A DNA stretch of 10,652 nt from an uncultured Burkholderiales bacterium (GTDB lineage: Bacteria; Pseudomonadota; Gammaproteobacteria; Burkholderiales; Burkholderiaceae_E). The DNA is taken from assembly GCA_903831925.1 (NCBI GenBank), contig CAIKZV010000059.1, forward strand, positions 1-10,652, given 5' to 3'. Each line of letters opens with the position of its first letter. The stretch's first letter is position 1. The translations under genes were made by a program, and so were the position numbers. This document shows positions 1 through 6,374 of the stretch, in pieces. The notes beneath the pieces are model-generated. The model had not been told where the DNA came from and made no database searches. It saw only the letters and a list, made by a program, of their open reading frames with translations.

Positions 1-1011
1 ATGGAGCAGGTTGAGCAGCGCATGGCGCTGATTACGCCGACCACGCGTCTTGAAGATATCGCCAATGTCGATCTGGTGATCGAAGCGGTGTTCGAGCGCA
101 TGGAAGTGAAAAAAGAAATTTTCACAAAGCTCGATGCCTTCATGAAGCAGGGCGCCATCCTGGGCACCAACACCTCGGCGCTCGATATCAACGAGATCGC
201 CTCGGTGACAAAGCGCCCGCAGGACGTGATCGGTCTGCACTTCTTTTCGCCGGCCAACGTGATGCGCCTGCTCGAAGTGGTCCGCGCCGAGCACAGCTCC
301 AAAGCGGTCATTACCACCTCGATGGCGATTGCCAAGAAGATCGGCAAGATTGCTGCACTCGTTGGCGTGTGCCCGGGCTTCGTCGGCAACCGCATCCTGG
401 CAGCACGCCGGCGTGCTGCCGAGCAGCTGATGATGCAGGGCACGATGCCCTGGGACATCGACCGCGTGCTCTACGACTTTGGCTTCCCGATGGGCGTCTA
501 TGCGATGTCCGACCTGGCCGGCCTCGACCTCGGCTGGGTGAAGGCCGAGTCGAAGGGCCTGACCCTGCGCGATCGGCTGTGCGAACTCGATCGCCGCGGC
601 CAGAAGACCGGCAAGGGGTATTACGACTACGACGAGAACCGCAACCCCACGCCGTCGCCGGTCACCGAAGGCATCATCAAGGAGTTCATCGCCAAATCGG
701 GCAACACGCCGCGCGTGGCACCCGATGAGGAGATCCTCGAGCGCTGCCTGCTGCCGATGATCAACGAGGGCGCCAAGATCCTTGCCGAGGGCAAGGCGAT
801 TCGCGCTTCTGATATCGACATCATCTATCAGGCCGGCTATGGCTTCCCGGTTTACCGCGGCGGCCCGATGTTCTATGCCGACCAGATGGGCCTGGACAAG
901 GTGGTCGAGCGCATGAGGCATTACGCCGCGCAAGGTGCCGACTTCGTGCCGGCTCATCTGCTGGGCGAACTGGCCGCTGCCGGAAAGCGCTTCCAGGACT
1001 GGCGCGGCTGA
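1..1011 (+). CDS. 3-hydroxyacyl-CoA dehydrogenase (FadB-like), 5'-truncated by window edge
   Basis: C-terminal part (336 residues visible) of an NAD-dependent 3-hydroxyacyl-CoA dehydrogenase, which oxidises 3-hydroxyacyl-CoA to 3-ketoacyl-CoA in beta-oxidation. The visible part starts inside the Rossmann domain: the GxGxxG loop is absent, while the later strand (VIEAVFE, 26-32) and NTSAL (57-61) are present. The catalytic His-Glu pair of the family fits H80 in GLHFFSP and E92, 12 residues apart as in characterised enzymes. PGFVGNR near 125 marks the linker to the C-terminal helical domain, which is duplicated (about 130-230 and 245-330, with GYGFPVYRGGP). The ATG at base 1 is probably an internal Met, so the true start lies upstream. 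Full-length relatives of this type usually carry an N-terminal crotonase (enoyl-CoA hydratase) domain, so a bifunctional FadB/FadJ-like enzyme is likely but not shown here. It is followed after 19 bp by the next gene on the same strand, consistent with an operon. Confidence 0.93.
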   Translation: MEQVEQRMALITPTTRLEDIANVDLVIEAVFERMEVKKEIFTKLDAFMKQGAILGTNTSALDINEIASVTKRPQDVIGLHFFSPANVMRLLEVVRAEHSSKAVITTSMAIAKKIGKIAALVGVCPGFVGNRILAARRRAAEQLMMQGTMPWDIDRVLYDFGFPMGVYAMSDLAGLDLGWVKAESKGLTLRDRLCELDRRGQKTGKGYYDYDENRNPTPSPVTEGIIKEFIAKSGNTPRVAPDEEILERCLLPMINEGAKILAEGKAIRASDIDIIYQAGYGFPVYRGGPMFYADQMGLDKVVERMRHYAAQGADFVPAHLLGELAAAGKRFQDWRG

Positions 1012-1030
1012 TTACCTGGCGACCTGAAGC

Positions 1031-1363
1031 ATGCTGTTTCTGGTCGTCAGCCATCCTCGTCCCGAACGCCCCTCGACGGTTGCGTCACACCGCCAGGCGT
1101 TCTGGGACTGGATCGCACCCAAGCTCGCCTCGGGCGAGGCGCTGTCGGCCTATCCCCGGGTCGGACGCGGCGTTGCGGTGACCTTCGATCTGGCCTCCAA
1201 CGAGGCCCTTCATGCCGCCCTCACCGAATGGTCGGAGATGATCCCGGCCACCTTCGATATCTTTCCCCTGATCGATACCGATGCGGCCAGACGCTCGCTG
1301 GCGCAGGCCGCAAGCGGCAGTCTCATCAGCCCCCCTGCAGCCCAGGAGGAGACATCGCCATGA
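1031..1363 (+). CDS. Muconolactone delta-isomerase-like small protein
   Basis: 110-aa protein resembling the muconolactone isomerase family (dimeric ferredoxin-like alpha+beta barrel, about 90-95 aa). The start MLFLV and the segment VTFDLASNEALHAAL followed by FDIFPL match the family's pattern of MLFLV at the N-terminus and FDVxSNDELH...PLFPYMDIEVTPL near the C-terminus. The last 25 or so residues are an Ala/Ser/Pro-rich tail beyond the fold. True muconolactone isomerases act in the catechol branch of the beta-ketoadipate pathway, but no catB, catA or pca gene lies here. An isomerase, or a lactone or enol handling role on a CoA-linked substrate, is therefore only inference. The stop codon overlaps the start of the VOC gene (ATGA), so the two are probably translationally coupled. 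No strong Shine-Dalgarno precedes the ATG; coupling to the upstream dehydrogenase (19-bp gap) may help. Confidence 0.75.
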   Translation: MLFLVVSHPRPERPSTVASHRQAFWDWIAPKLASGEALSAYPRVGRGVAVTFDLASNEALHAALTEWSEMIPATFDIFPLIDTDAARRSLAQAASGSLISPPAAQEETSP

Positions 1364-2118
1364 TGCGACTTCGTCAGATTGCGCTGGTGGCCTCCCGGCT
1401 CGCGCCGGTGGTCGACGACATCACCCATATCCTCGGCATCGAGGTCTGCTTCAATGATCCGGCCGTGGCGAACTACGGCCTCGAGAATGCGGTGATGCCG
1501 ATCGGCGACACCTTCCTCGAGGTGGTCGTGCCGGTGCAGGAAGGCACCACTGCCGGGCGTCTGCTCGAAAAGCGCGGCGGTGACGGCGGCTACATGGTGA
1601 TCCTGCAGGTCGACGACATCGTGGCCGCACGGGCCCGACCTGCCAGCCTCGGCGTGCGGGTGGTGGCGCAATACGACCGCGACGACGGCGTCTACATGAC
1701 GCACCTGCATCCGCGCGACGTGGGCGGCGCGATCCTGTCGATCGATGCCATGACCCCAAACGAGCGCTGGGAGTGGGGCGGCCCTCACTGGCGCGACCAT
1801 GTGGTGACAACCGACGCGATAGCCATCACTGGCGTCGATGTGCAGGCCACTGCGCCGGTCACGATGGCGGCGCGCTGGGCCGAGGTGCTGGGCCGGCCGG
1901 CAGCGCCCCTTGGCGACAGCATCACCATGCCGCTTGATCACGACAGCCTGATCCGCTTCACGCCGACACGCGATGGCCGTGGCGATGGCGTGGGCGCCTT
2001 CGAGGTGGCAGTGCGCGATATCGAGGCGGTCAGACGGCGAGCCACGGCGCGCGGCTGCATCGATGCGCAGGGCCACCTGGTGCTCTGTGGCACCCGCGTG
2101 CAGCTCAGGCAGGCCTGA
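1360..2118 (+). CDS. VOC (glyoxalase/dioxygenase fold) family protein
   Basis: 252-aa protein. Start chosen at 1360 because AGGAGGAG (1344-1351) lies 8 nt upstream and the ATG overlaps the preceding TGA; a longer in-frame extension would run through the previous gene. Residues 3-130 look like one vicinal-oxygen-chelate unit: an opening strand RQIALVASRL, a G-rich turn near 47-50, TFLEVVVP (52-58), a VDDI segment (84-87) and a closing THLHPRDVGGAILSID (114-129). Residues 145-250 look like a second, diverged half (AITGVDV, FEVAVRDIEAVRRRA). In metal-dependent members the first ligand is usually a His in the opening strand; here that position appears to be Q6, while E54, H115/H117 and D129 could still be ligands. 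Substrate unknown. Its tight coupling to the isomerase-like gene suggests a shared step, for example epimerisation, ring-opening or isomerisation of a CoA-linked or lactone intermediate; this is inference. Confidence 0.85.
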   Translation: MMRLRQIALVASRLAPVVDDITHILGIEVCFNDPAVANYGLENAVMPIGDTFLEVVVPVQEGTTAGRLLEKRGGDGGYMVILQVDDIVAARARPASLGVRVVAQYDRDDGVYMTHLHPRDVGGAILSIDAMTPNERWEWGGPHWRDHVVTTDAIAITGVDVQATAPVTMAARWAEVLGRPAAPLGDSITMPLDHDSLIRFTPTRDGRGDGVGAFEVAVRDIEAVRRRATARGCIDAQGHLVLCGTRVQLRQA

Positions 2119-2236
2119 CGGGCACCGACCTTCATCCGATAAGACGGCACCCAAGCGCCGCGCCCCCCCGCACGCACATCTGCACGGATATCTGCACCTA
2201 AACAGCACATACAGCTGCAAGCAAGGAGACACCACC
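2119..2236. other. Leader of acyl-CoA synthetase gene with short direct repeat
   Basis: 118-bp gap inside the probable operon. It holds a run of seven C at 2163-2169 and an 8-bp direct repeat ATCTGCAC at 2178-2185 and 2190-2197, a period of 12 bp or about one helical turn. AAGGAG at 2223-2228 is the ribosome binding site of the next gene. No convincing -35/-10 pair was found, so a separate promoter here is possible but unproven. Confidence 0.4.
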
Positions 2237-4162
2237 ATGAAGCATCCCCATCTTCTCGATCGCCAGATCGGCCCCGACTGGCCCGATCTATCCACCGCCG
2301 ACAAGGTCCGTGCCTTCGAGGCCGTGCCCTTTGCCGATCGGATTGCCGCAACCAGCACCTATGAAGCGCTGCGCATCGGCGCCATGCACAAGCCGGCGGG
2401 GCCGGCCATCCAGCTGCTGCCCAATGCCGACCCCGACGAAACGCCGATCGTCATCACCCATGCGCAGTGCTTTGCCGGCATCACCCAGACCGCCAATGCG
2501 CTGCATTCGCTCGGCGTCGGGCCGGGCGATGTCACCAGTTTTCTGCTGCCGCTGGTGCCACAGGCTTTTTTCACCCTCTATGGCGCCGAGGCCGCCGGCA
2601 TCGCCAATCCGGTCAATCCGCTGCTCGAGCCCTATCAGCTGGTCGAGATCCTGCATGCGGCGCGCACCAAAGTGCTGGTCACCATCGGACCGATGCCGGG
2701 CACCGACATCTGGCAGAAGGTCCAGCAAATCAAGGGCCAGTTGCCTGAACTGCGCGCGATTGTCGTGGTCGGTGGCGCCGGCGTGGCCGCACCGGCATCG
2801 CCCGGCAATCCGCAGATCCTCGACTTCGACACCCTGGTCGAGGCGCAGCCGGCCGACCGGCTGGTCAGCGGACGCACCATCGCTGCCAGCGATGTCGCCG
2901 CCTACTTTCACACCGGCGGCACGACCGGCACACCGAAACTCGTTCAGCACACGCACGGCAATCAGGTCTACCAGGCCTGGGTGATCGGGCTGATGCTGCG
3001 CCCGGGCCAGGGCGAGAACATGCTCTTCGGACTGCCGCTCTTTCACGTCGGCGGCGCGCTCACGCAAGGCCTGTCGGTCCTGTCCAGTGGCGGCTGCGTC
3101 GTGGTGCTGTCGCCGGCCGGCTGGCGCAACCCGTCGGCCACCCGCAATGCCTGGAAGCTGGTCGAACGCTATCGGCCGGCCACCTTCGGCGGCGTGCCGA
3201 CGGTCATCGTCGCAGCGCTCTCGATGCCGGTCGGCGACGCCGACGTCTCGAGCGTGAAGCAGGTGTCGGCAGGCGGATCGGCGATCCCGGTGGCGGTCGC
3301 CCGAACCTATGTCGAAGAGCGCAAGCTCCCGGTGCTCGAGGTCTACGGCATGACCGAGACCGCCAGCGTGCACACCATCGCCTACCTCGACCGGCCGCTG
3401 CGCCTGGGCTCGGCCGGGCATCCGGTGCCCTACAGCCGGATCCGCATCGTCAAGATCGATGCGAACGGACGGGCCAGCGGCGACTGCGCGCCCAACGAAA
3501 TCGGCGTGATCGCCATGGCCGGGCCGGGCGTGTTCTCGGGCTACCTGAGCGCCGGGCACAACCAGGGCGCCTTCGTCGAGCCGGGCTGGGTCAATTCGGG
3601 CGACCTGGGTCGCCTCGACGATGAGGGCTATCTCTGGATTACCGGCCGGGCCAAGGATCTGGTGATCCGCGGCGGTCACAACATCGACCCCCAGCCGATC
3701 GAAGAGATTCTCTTCGGCCATCCGGCAGTGGCGCTCGCGGCCATGGTCGGTCGACCCGATGCCTATGCCGGCGAGCTGCCGGTGGCCTATGTACAGCTCA
3801 AGCCCGGGGCGAGCGCCGAGCCGGCCGACCTGATCGACTATGTGCGCGAGCGCACGCCCGAGCGGGCCGCCGTGCCGGTAGCGATGCATGTGATCAATCC
3901 GATGCCGCTGACCGGCGTGGGCAAGATCTTCAAGCCGGCGCTGCGCTGGGATGCTGCGCAACGCGTGGCACAAGGCATGCTGGCCGACCTGCCGCTTGAC
4001 GGCGGGCGGGCAAGCGTCGAAGCGGGCGCTCACCCGCTGCACGGCAGTCTGCTGACGGTGACGATCGAGTCGGTGCCCGACGGTGCGCGTGAAGCGCTTG
4101 GCCGGCAGGTGCAGGAGCGGCTCGGGCCGCTCACCATGCAACACGAAATCGTCTGGCGGTGA
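2237..4162 (+). CDS. AMP-forming acyl-CoA synthetase (ANL superfamily)
   Basis: 641-aa acyl-CoA ligase that activates a carboxylic acid to an acyl-AMP and then an acyl-CoA thioester. Start 2237 is set by AAGGAG at 2223-2228; an upstream in-frame extension overlaps the VOC gene and lacks such a site. ANL core motifs are in order: phosphate-binding loop TGGTTGTPK (226-234), PLFH (267-270), VYGMTET (369-375), SGDLG (454-458), GRAKDLVIRGGHNIDP (470-485) and the A10 lysine, K563, in GVGKIFKPALR. The order, length and stretches such as GVGPGDV and GIANPVNPLLEP match from memory the proteobacterial 'AMP-binding domain protein' acyl-CoA synthetases of about 630 aa, whose substrates are mostly unassigned. 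A C-terminal tail (about 580-641) extends past the usual end of the A10 subdomain. It probably supplies CoA thioester to the FadB-like dehydrogenase upstream. Chain length or aromatic preference cannot be read from the sequence. Confidence 0.95.
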   Translation: MKHPHLLDRQIGPDWPDLSTADKVRAFEAVPFADRIAATSTYEALRIGAMHKPAGPAIQLLPNADPDETPIVITHAQCFAGITQTANALHSLGVGPGDVTSFLLPLVPQAFFTLYGAEAAGIANPVNPLLEPYQLVEILHAARTKVLVTIGPMPGTDIWQKVQQIKGQLPELRAIVVVGGAGVAAPASPGNPQILDFDTLVEAQPADRLVSGRTIAASDVAAYFHTGGTTGTPKLVQHTHGNQVYQAWVIGLMLRPGQGENMLFGLPLFHVGGALTQGLSVLSSGGCVVVLSPAGWRNPSATRNAWKLVERYRPATFGGVPTVIVAALSMPVGDADVSSVKQVSAGGSAIPVAVARTYVEERKLPVLEVYGMTETASVHTIAYLDRPLRLGSAGHPVPYSRIRIVKIDANGRASGDCAPNEIGVIAMAGPGVFSGYLSAGHNQGAFVEPGWVNSGDLGRLDDEGYLWITGRAKDLVIRGGHNIDPQPIEEILFGHPAVALAAMVGRPDAYAGELPVAYVQLKPGASAEPADLIDYVRERTPERAAVPVAMHVINPMPLTGVGKIFKPALRWDAAQRVAQGMLADLPLDGGRASVEAGAHPLHGSLLTVTIESVPDGAREALGRQVQERLGPLTMQHEIVWR

Positions 4163-4168
4163 CGACAC

Positions 4169-4201
4169 GACGGCCGTGGGCCCCTCGGGCACGCGGCCGT
4201 C
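4169..4201. terminator. Hairpin between convergent genes, possible bidirectional terminator
   Basis: Outer arms GACGGCCG (4169-4176) and CGGCCGTC (4194-4201) are perfect complements. An inner stem GCCC (4180-4183) / GGGC (4187-4190) with a 3-nt loop is nested inside. It sits 6 nt after the acyl-CoA synthetase stop and 35 nt beyond the stop of the opposing hsp20 gene, where terminators of both genes would be expected. There is no T-tract on either side, so classical intrinsic termination is not certain. Confidence 0.5.
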
Positions 4202-4210
4202 GATCCGGCC

Positions 4211-4236
4211 TCAGTTCACCGACTCAGTTCACCGAC
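4211..4236. repeat. Perfect 13-bp tandem duplication
   Basis: The unit TCAGTTCACCGAC occurs twice with no gap (4211-4223 and 4224-4236). The second copy abuts the stop codon of the - strand hsp20 gene (TAA, 4237-4239). It looks like a recent slippage or duplication event in the 3' untranslated region; no function is evident. Confidence 0.8.
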
Positions 4237-4692
4237 TTAGCTGGCCTGAATCGAGATCCTGCGCGGCTGGGCGTGCGCCGCCTTCGGGATGCGCAGGGTC
4301 AGCACCCCGTTGTTGAACTCGGCGGCGATCTTCTCGGCGTCGAGCTCCTTGCTCAGCGTGAAGGTGCGCCGATAGAGCGTGCGGTTCATCTCGGCATAGG
4401 TCACCGCGATGTCGGCGGGCACCGGGATGGTCAGCTCGCCTTCGATGTCGAGCTGATCGCCCTCGACCTTCAGATTGAGCTTGTCGCGCGGCACACCGGG
4501 CATATCGGCATAGAGCGTGATGCCCGAGGCATCTTCGATCACATCAACCGGCGGTGTCATCGCCGGCAGGTCGCGGCTGGCGAGCGCGCCCTCCGATGTC
4601 GCGCCGGCAACTTCGGCCGATGCGGCGGCCGATCCGTTGGCCGGTGCTTTGGCCGGTGCCTGGTCATTGCCGGTTCTGGTCATGTTGTTCAT
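4237..4692 (-). CDS. Small heat-shock protein, Hsp20/alpha-crystallin family (distal gene)
   Basis: 151-aa ATP-independent holdase chaperone that keeps unfolding proteins soluble in the cytoplasm. The alpha-crystallin domain covers about residues 46-138: VDVIEDASGITLYADMPGV (49-67), the LYRRTF strand (106-111), and the signature FNNGVLTLRIPK (126-137). The C-terminal tail has an I-x-I motif (I146-S-I148), which in this family docks between dimers during oligomer assembly. The N-terminal 40 residues are Ala-rich, low-complexity and probably disordered. Start at 4692 is chosen because GGAG lies about 8 nt upstream; an internal Met at residue 4 is an alternative. The gene begins 19 bp after the other hsp20 gene, so both are likely co-transcribed from a promoter near 5200-5260. 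The two proteins differ clearly outside the domain core, suggesting two classes that may co-assemble rather than a recent duplicate. Confidence 0.93.
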   Translation of the reverse strand: MNNMTRTGNDQAPAKAPANGSAAASAEVAGATSEGALASRDLPAMTPPVDVIEDASGITLYADMPGVPRDKLNLKVEGDQLDIEGELTIPVPADIAVTYAEMNRTLYRRTFTLSKELDAEKIAAEFNNGVLTLRIPKAAHAQPRRISIQAS

Positions 4693-4711
4693 GTCAGCTC
4701 TCCGTGTCGGT

Positions 4712-5149
4712 TCATTGAACAGCGATCTTGCGGGGCATCGACGCTTCGCTGCGCTTGATGCTCACATGCAGCACACCGTCGCGATAATCGGCGCTGGTGG
4801 CACCGGGGTCGATGTCTTCGGGCAGGCTCACCACCCGACGAAAGCGCCCGGCGAATCGCTCGTTGATATGCACGGTGGTCTTGTCGTCTGTGGCCGGGGC
4901 AATCGCCTTGCGTTCACCCGAGATCGTCAGCACACCCCGTTCGAGCTGCAGATCGATCGAGGCAGGGTCCATGCCGGGCTCGAAGGCATAGACCTCGACC
5001 GAGGCCGGCGTGCTGCCGACGTTCAGCGCGGGATAGCCGCCGCGCCCCATGCCGCGAATCGCGGGCGAATAGTCGAGCGTCGACATCAGTTCGCGCTGCG
5101 CGCGATCGAGGTCGGCAAACAGGTCCTGCGGTACATAGCTGCGAAGCAT
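4712..5149 (-). CDS. Small heat-shock protein, Hsp20/alpha-crystallin family (proximal gene)
   Basis: 145-aa small heat-shock protein. Start at 5149 (MLRSYVPQDLF) is set by GGAGGA (complement of 5155-5160), 5 nt upstream; a longer in-frame extension to 5278 would run through the leader palindromes and has no family similarity. The N-terminus with FADLDRAQREL is the usual amphipathic pre-domain helix. The alpha-crystallin domain is about residues 38-134, with VEVYAFEPGM (51-60), GVLTISGER (72-80), RFRRVVSLPEDID (102-114) and the signature YRDGVLHVSIKR (122-133). The C-terminal tail carries an I-x-V motif (I142-A-V144). It is the first gene of the two-gene hsp20 unit and diverges from the cbpA-like gene, so the three are probably induced together by heat or other protein-folding stress. 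Confidence 0.94.
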   Translation of the reverse strand: MLRSYVPQDLFADLDRAQRELMSTLDYSPAIRGMGRGGYPALNVGSTPASVEVYAFEPGMDPASIDLQLERGVLTISGERKAIAPATDDKTTVHINERFAGRFRRVVSLPEDIDPGATSADYRDGVLHVSIKRSEASMPRKIAVQ

Positions 5150-5165
5150 GATGGTCCTCCGTTGA

Positions 5166-5196
5166 TGCCATGGCACGGCATGCAGGCTGCATGCCG
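5166..5196. repeat. Two abutting palindromes in the hsp20 leader
   Basis: TGCCATGGCA (5166-5175) is a perfect 10-bp palindrome. It is directly followed by CGGCATGCAG-G-CTGCATGCCG (5176-5196), a perfect inverted repeat with 10-bp arms around one central base. In the hsp20 transcript (- strand) both would lie just upstream of the Shine-Dalgarno at 5155-5160 and could fold into consecutive hairpins. A protein operator is equally possible. No anti-Shine-Dalgarno pairing that would make this a ROSE- or fourU-type thermometer could be traced by eye. Confidence 0.75.
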
Positions 5197-5251
5197 GTAT
5201 CCTCCGACCCCAGATCAGGTGCGGCACAGCCTGTATTCGGCCGGGCTGCCG

Positions 5252-5279
5252 CTTGAAGCCGGCATCGATTGCCCGCATC
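5252..5279 (+). promoter_or_regulatory. Sigma-32-like heat-shock promoter of the cbpA-like gene
   Basis: CTTGAAG (5252-5258), a 13-nt spacer and CCCGCATC (5272-5279) closely follow the RpoH consensus CTTGAAA-N13-17-CCCCATNT, with 6 of 7 bases matched in the -35. Predicted transcription start is near 5286, leaving a very short leader with AAGGAG at 5289-5294 and ATG at 5302. On the opposite strand the same -35 bases read CTTCAAG, and CCGAATAC (complement of 5233-5240) lies 11 nt further, a much weaker candidate for the hsp20 pair. Confidence 0.65.
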
Positions 5280-5301
5280 CTGAGTCACAAGGAGCATCCC
5301 C

Positions 5302-6282
5302 ATGCTGGAATTCAAGGACTACTACAAGGTGCTCGGTGTGGCTCGCGATGCGACCGCCGACCAGATCAAGAAGGCGTATCGAAAACTGGCACGTCAGTAT
5401 CACCCTGACGTCAGCAGCCAACCTGATGCGGCCGATCGAATGAGTCAGATCAACGAGGCCTACGCGGCCTTGTCCGACGTCGAGCGGCGCGCTGCCTATG
5501 ACGCGCTCGGCCAAGGTCGCCAGCAGGGCGAGCGCTTTTCGCCATCGCCTGGCTGGGAAGACGGTTTCGAGTTCAGCGGGGCCGGTGTCGCCGGCACCGA
5601 AGCCGATCAGTTCAGCGACTTTTTCTCGCAGCTCTTCGGTCGCTCGGCCGGTGGCCCCCGCGGCCCCCAGCCGCGCGGCGGTGGTGGCGGGGGCGCGGGC
5701 TTTGCCATGCGCGGCGAGGACCACCATGCCCGCATCGTCCTCGATCTGCAGGACGCCCTGAGCGGCGCGACCCGGCAGGTCACGCTGCGCAGTCCGCGCC
5801 GCGATGCGCAGGGCCGGTCGACGCTGGTCGAGCGCAAACTCGATGTGAGCATTCCGATGGGCATCCGGGCCGGGCAGCGCATTCGGCTGGCCGGGCAGGG
5901 CGGCGCGGGCAGCGGCAATGCGCCGGCCGGCGACCTGCTGCTCGAGGTGCAGTTTCGCCCGCATCCGCGCTTCGAAATCGATGGCTCCGACCTGATCGCC
6001 GACCTGCCGGTGGCGCCCTGGGAGGCCGCGCTCGGCGGCATCGTGCCGGTTGAATTGCCCGATGGCTCACGCCTGAAGGTGCGGGTGCCCGAAGGCGCGC
6101 AAGGCGGCCAGCGCCTGACCGTCAGGGGCAAGGGGCTGCCCGGGCCGAACCGCGGCGATCTCGAGCTGATCGTACAAGTGGTCCTGCCGGATGCCCGCGA
6201 CCCCAGGATCCGCGCGCTCTACGAGACCATGGCCCGCGAGTTGCCCGATTTCGATGCGCGCAGCGCGGCCTCGCCGGGTTGA
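5302..6282 (+). CDS. cbpA: CbpA-type J-domain co-chaperone (DnaJ family, no zinc finger)
   Basis: 326-aa class B J-protein that stimulates DnaK ATPase and delivers substrates; E. coli CbpA also binds curved DNA. The J domain covers residues 5-70 with the essential HPD triad (H34-P35-D36). A Gly/Phe-rich linker follows (about 75-137, including a run of six Gly at 126-131). The CxxCxGxG zinc-finger repeats of true DnaJ are absent. C-terminal domains I (about 142-222) and II (about 225-298) complete the protein: LDVSIPMGIRAGQRIRLAGQG, then ELPDGSRLKVRVPEGAQGGQRLTVRGKG. AAGGAG at 5289-5294 and a sigma-32-like promoter precede it, and two hsp20 genes diverge from it. The partner modulator gene cbpM, which often follows cbpA, is missing: the next + strand gene is an unrelated oxidoreductase. 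Assignment to CbpA rather than DnaJ is firm from the missing zinc domain. Confidence 0.93.
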   Translation: MLEFKDYYKVLGVARDATADQIKKAYRKLARQYHPDVSSQPDAADRMSQINEAYAALSDVERRAAYDALGQGRQQGERFSPSPGWEDGFEFSGAGVAGTEADQFSDFFSQLFGRSAGGPRGPQPRGGGGGGAGFAMRGEDHHARIVLDLQDALSGATRQVTLRSPRRDAQGRSTLVERKLDVSIPMGIRAGQRIRLAGQGGAGSGNAPAGDLLLEVQFRPHPRFEIDGSDLIADLPVAPWEAALGGIVPVELPDGSRLKVRVPEGAQGGQRLTVRGKGLPGPNRGDLELIVQVVLPDARDPRIRALYETMARELPDFDARSAASPG

Positions 6283-6317
6283 GCGCCCACTGATCACCTG
6301 ATCTCCATGAGGGCCGG

Positions 6318-6323
6318 TATGCT
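6318..6323 (+). promoter_or_regulatory. Possible -10 element (TATGCT) of the oxidoreductase gene
   Basis: TATGCT, flanked by GCCGG and TTGCCGG in the 92-bp gap after cbpA, matches TATAAT at 4 of 6 positions; no good -35 is seen. If used, transcription would begin about at the upstream ATG (6330), which favours translation from 6375. The same bases can form a weak stem (GGGC/GCCC and CGG/CCG, 6311-6335), so a cbpA terminator is an alternative reading. Confidence 0.25.
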
Positions 6324-6374
6324 TGCCGGATGCCCTCGTTCCCCCGTCGCCCCCTCTCTTTCAAGAGCGCCCCC

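Noticed and set aside
2163..2169. C7 homopolymer as a phase-variation tract
   Set aside because: It lies in a non-coding gap, is short, and is unremarkable at this GC content.
1210..2358. 382-codon - strand frame antisense to the VOC gene and the synthetase leader
   Set aside because: Composition typical of a shadow frame (His/Arg/Ala-rich), no ribosome binding site and no family resemblance.
2288..4192. 634-codon open frame on the - strand, antisense to the acyl-CoA synthetase gene
   Set aside because: Its product is His/Arg/Asp-rich with no recognisable domain, and the + strand frame has all ANL motifs in order. Long antisense frames are expected at this GC content with biased third positions.
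5150..5200. ROSE-type or fourU RNA thermometer upstream of hsp20
   Set aside because: No UCCU- or UUUU-type segment pairing with the GGAGGA ribosome binding site could be traced by eye; only the palindromes are supported.
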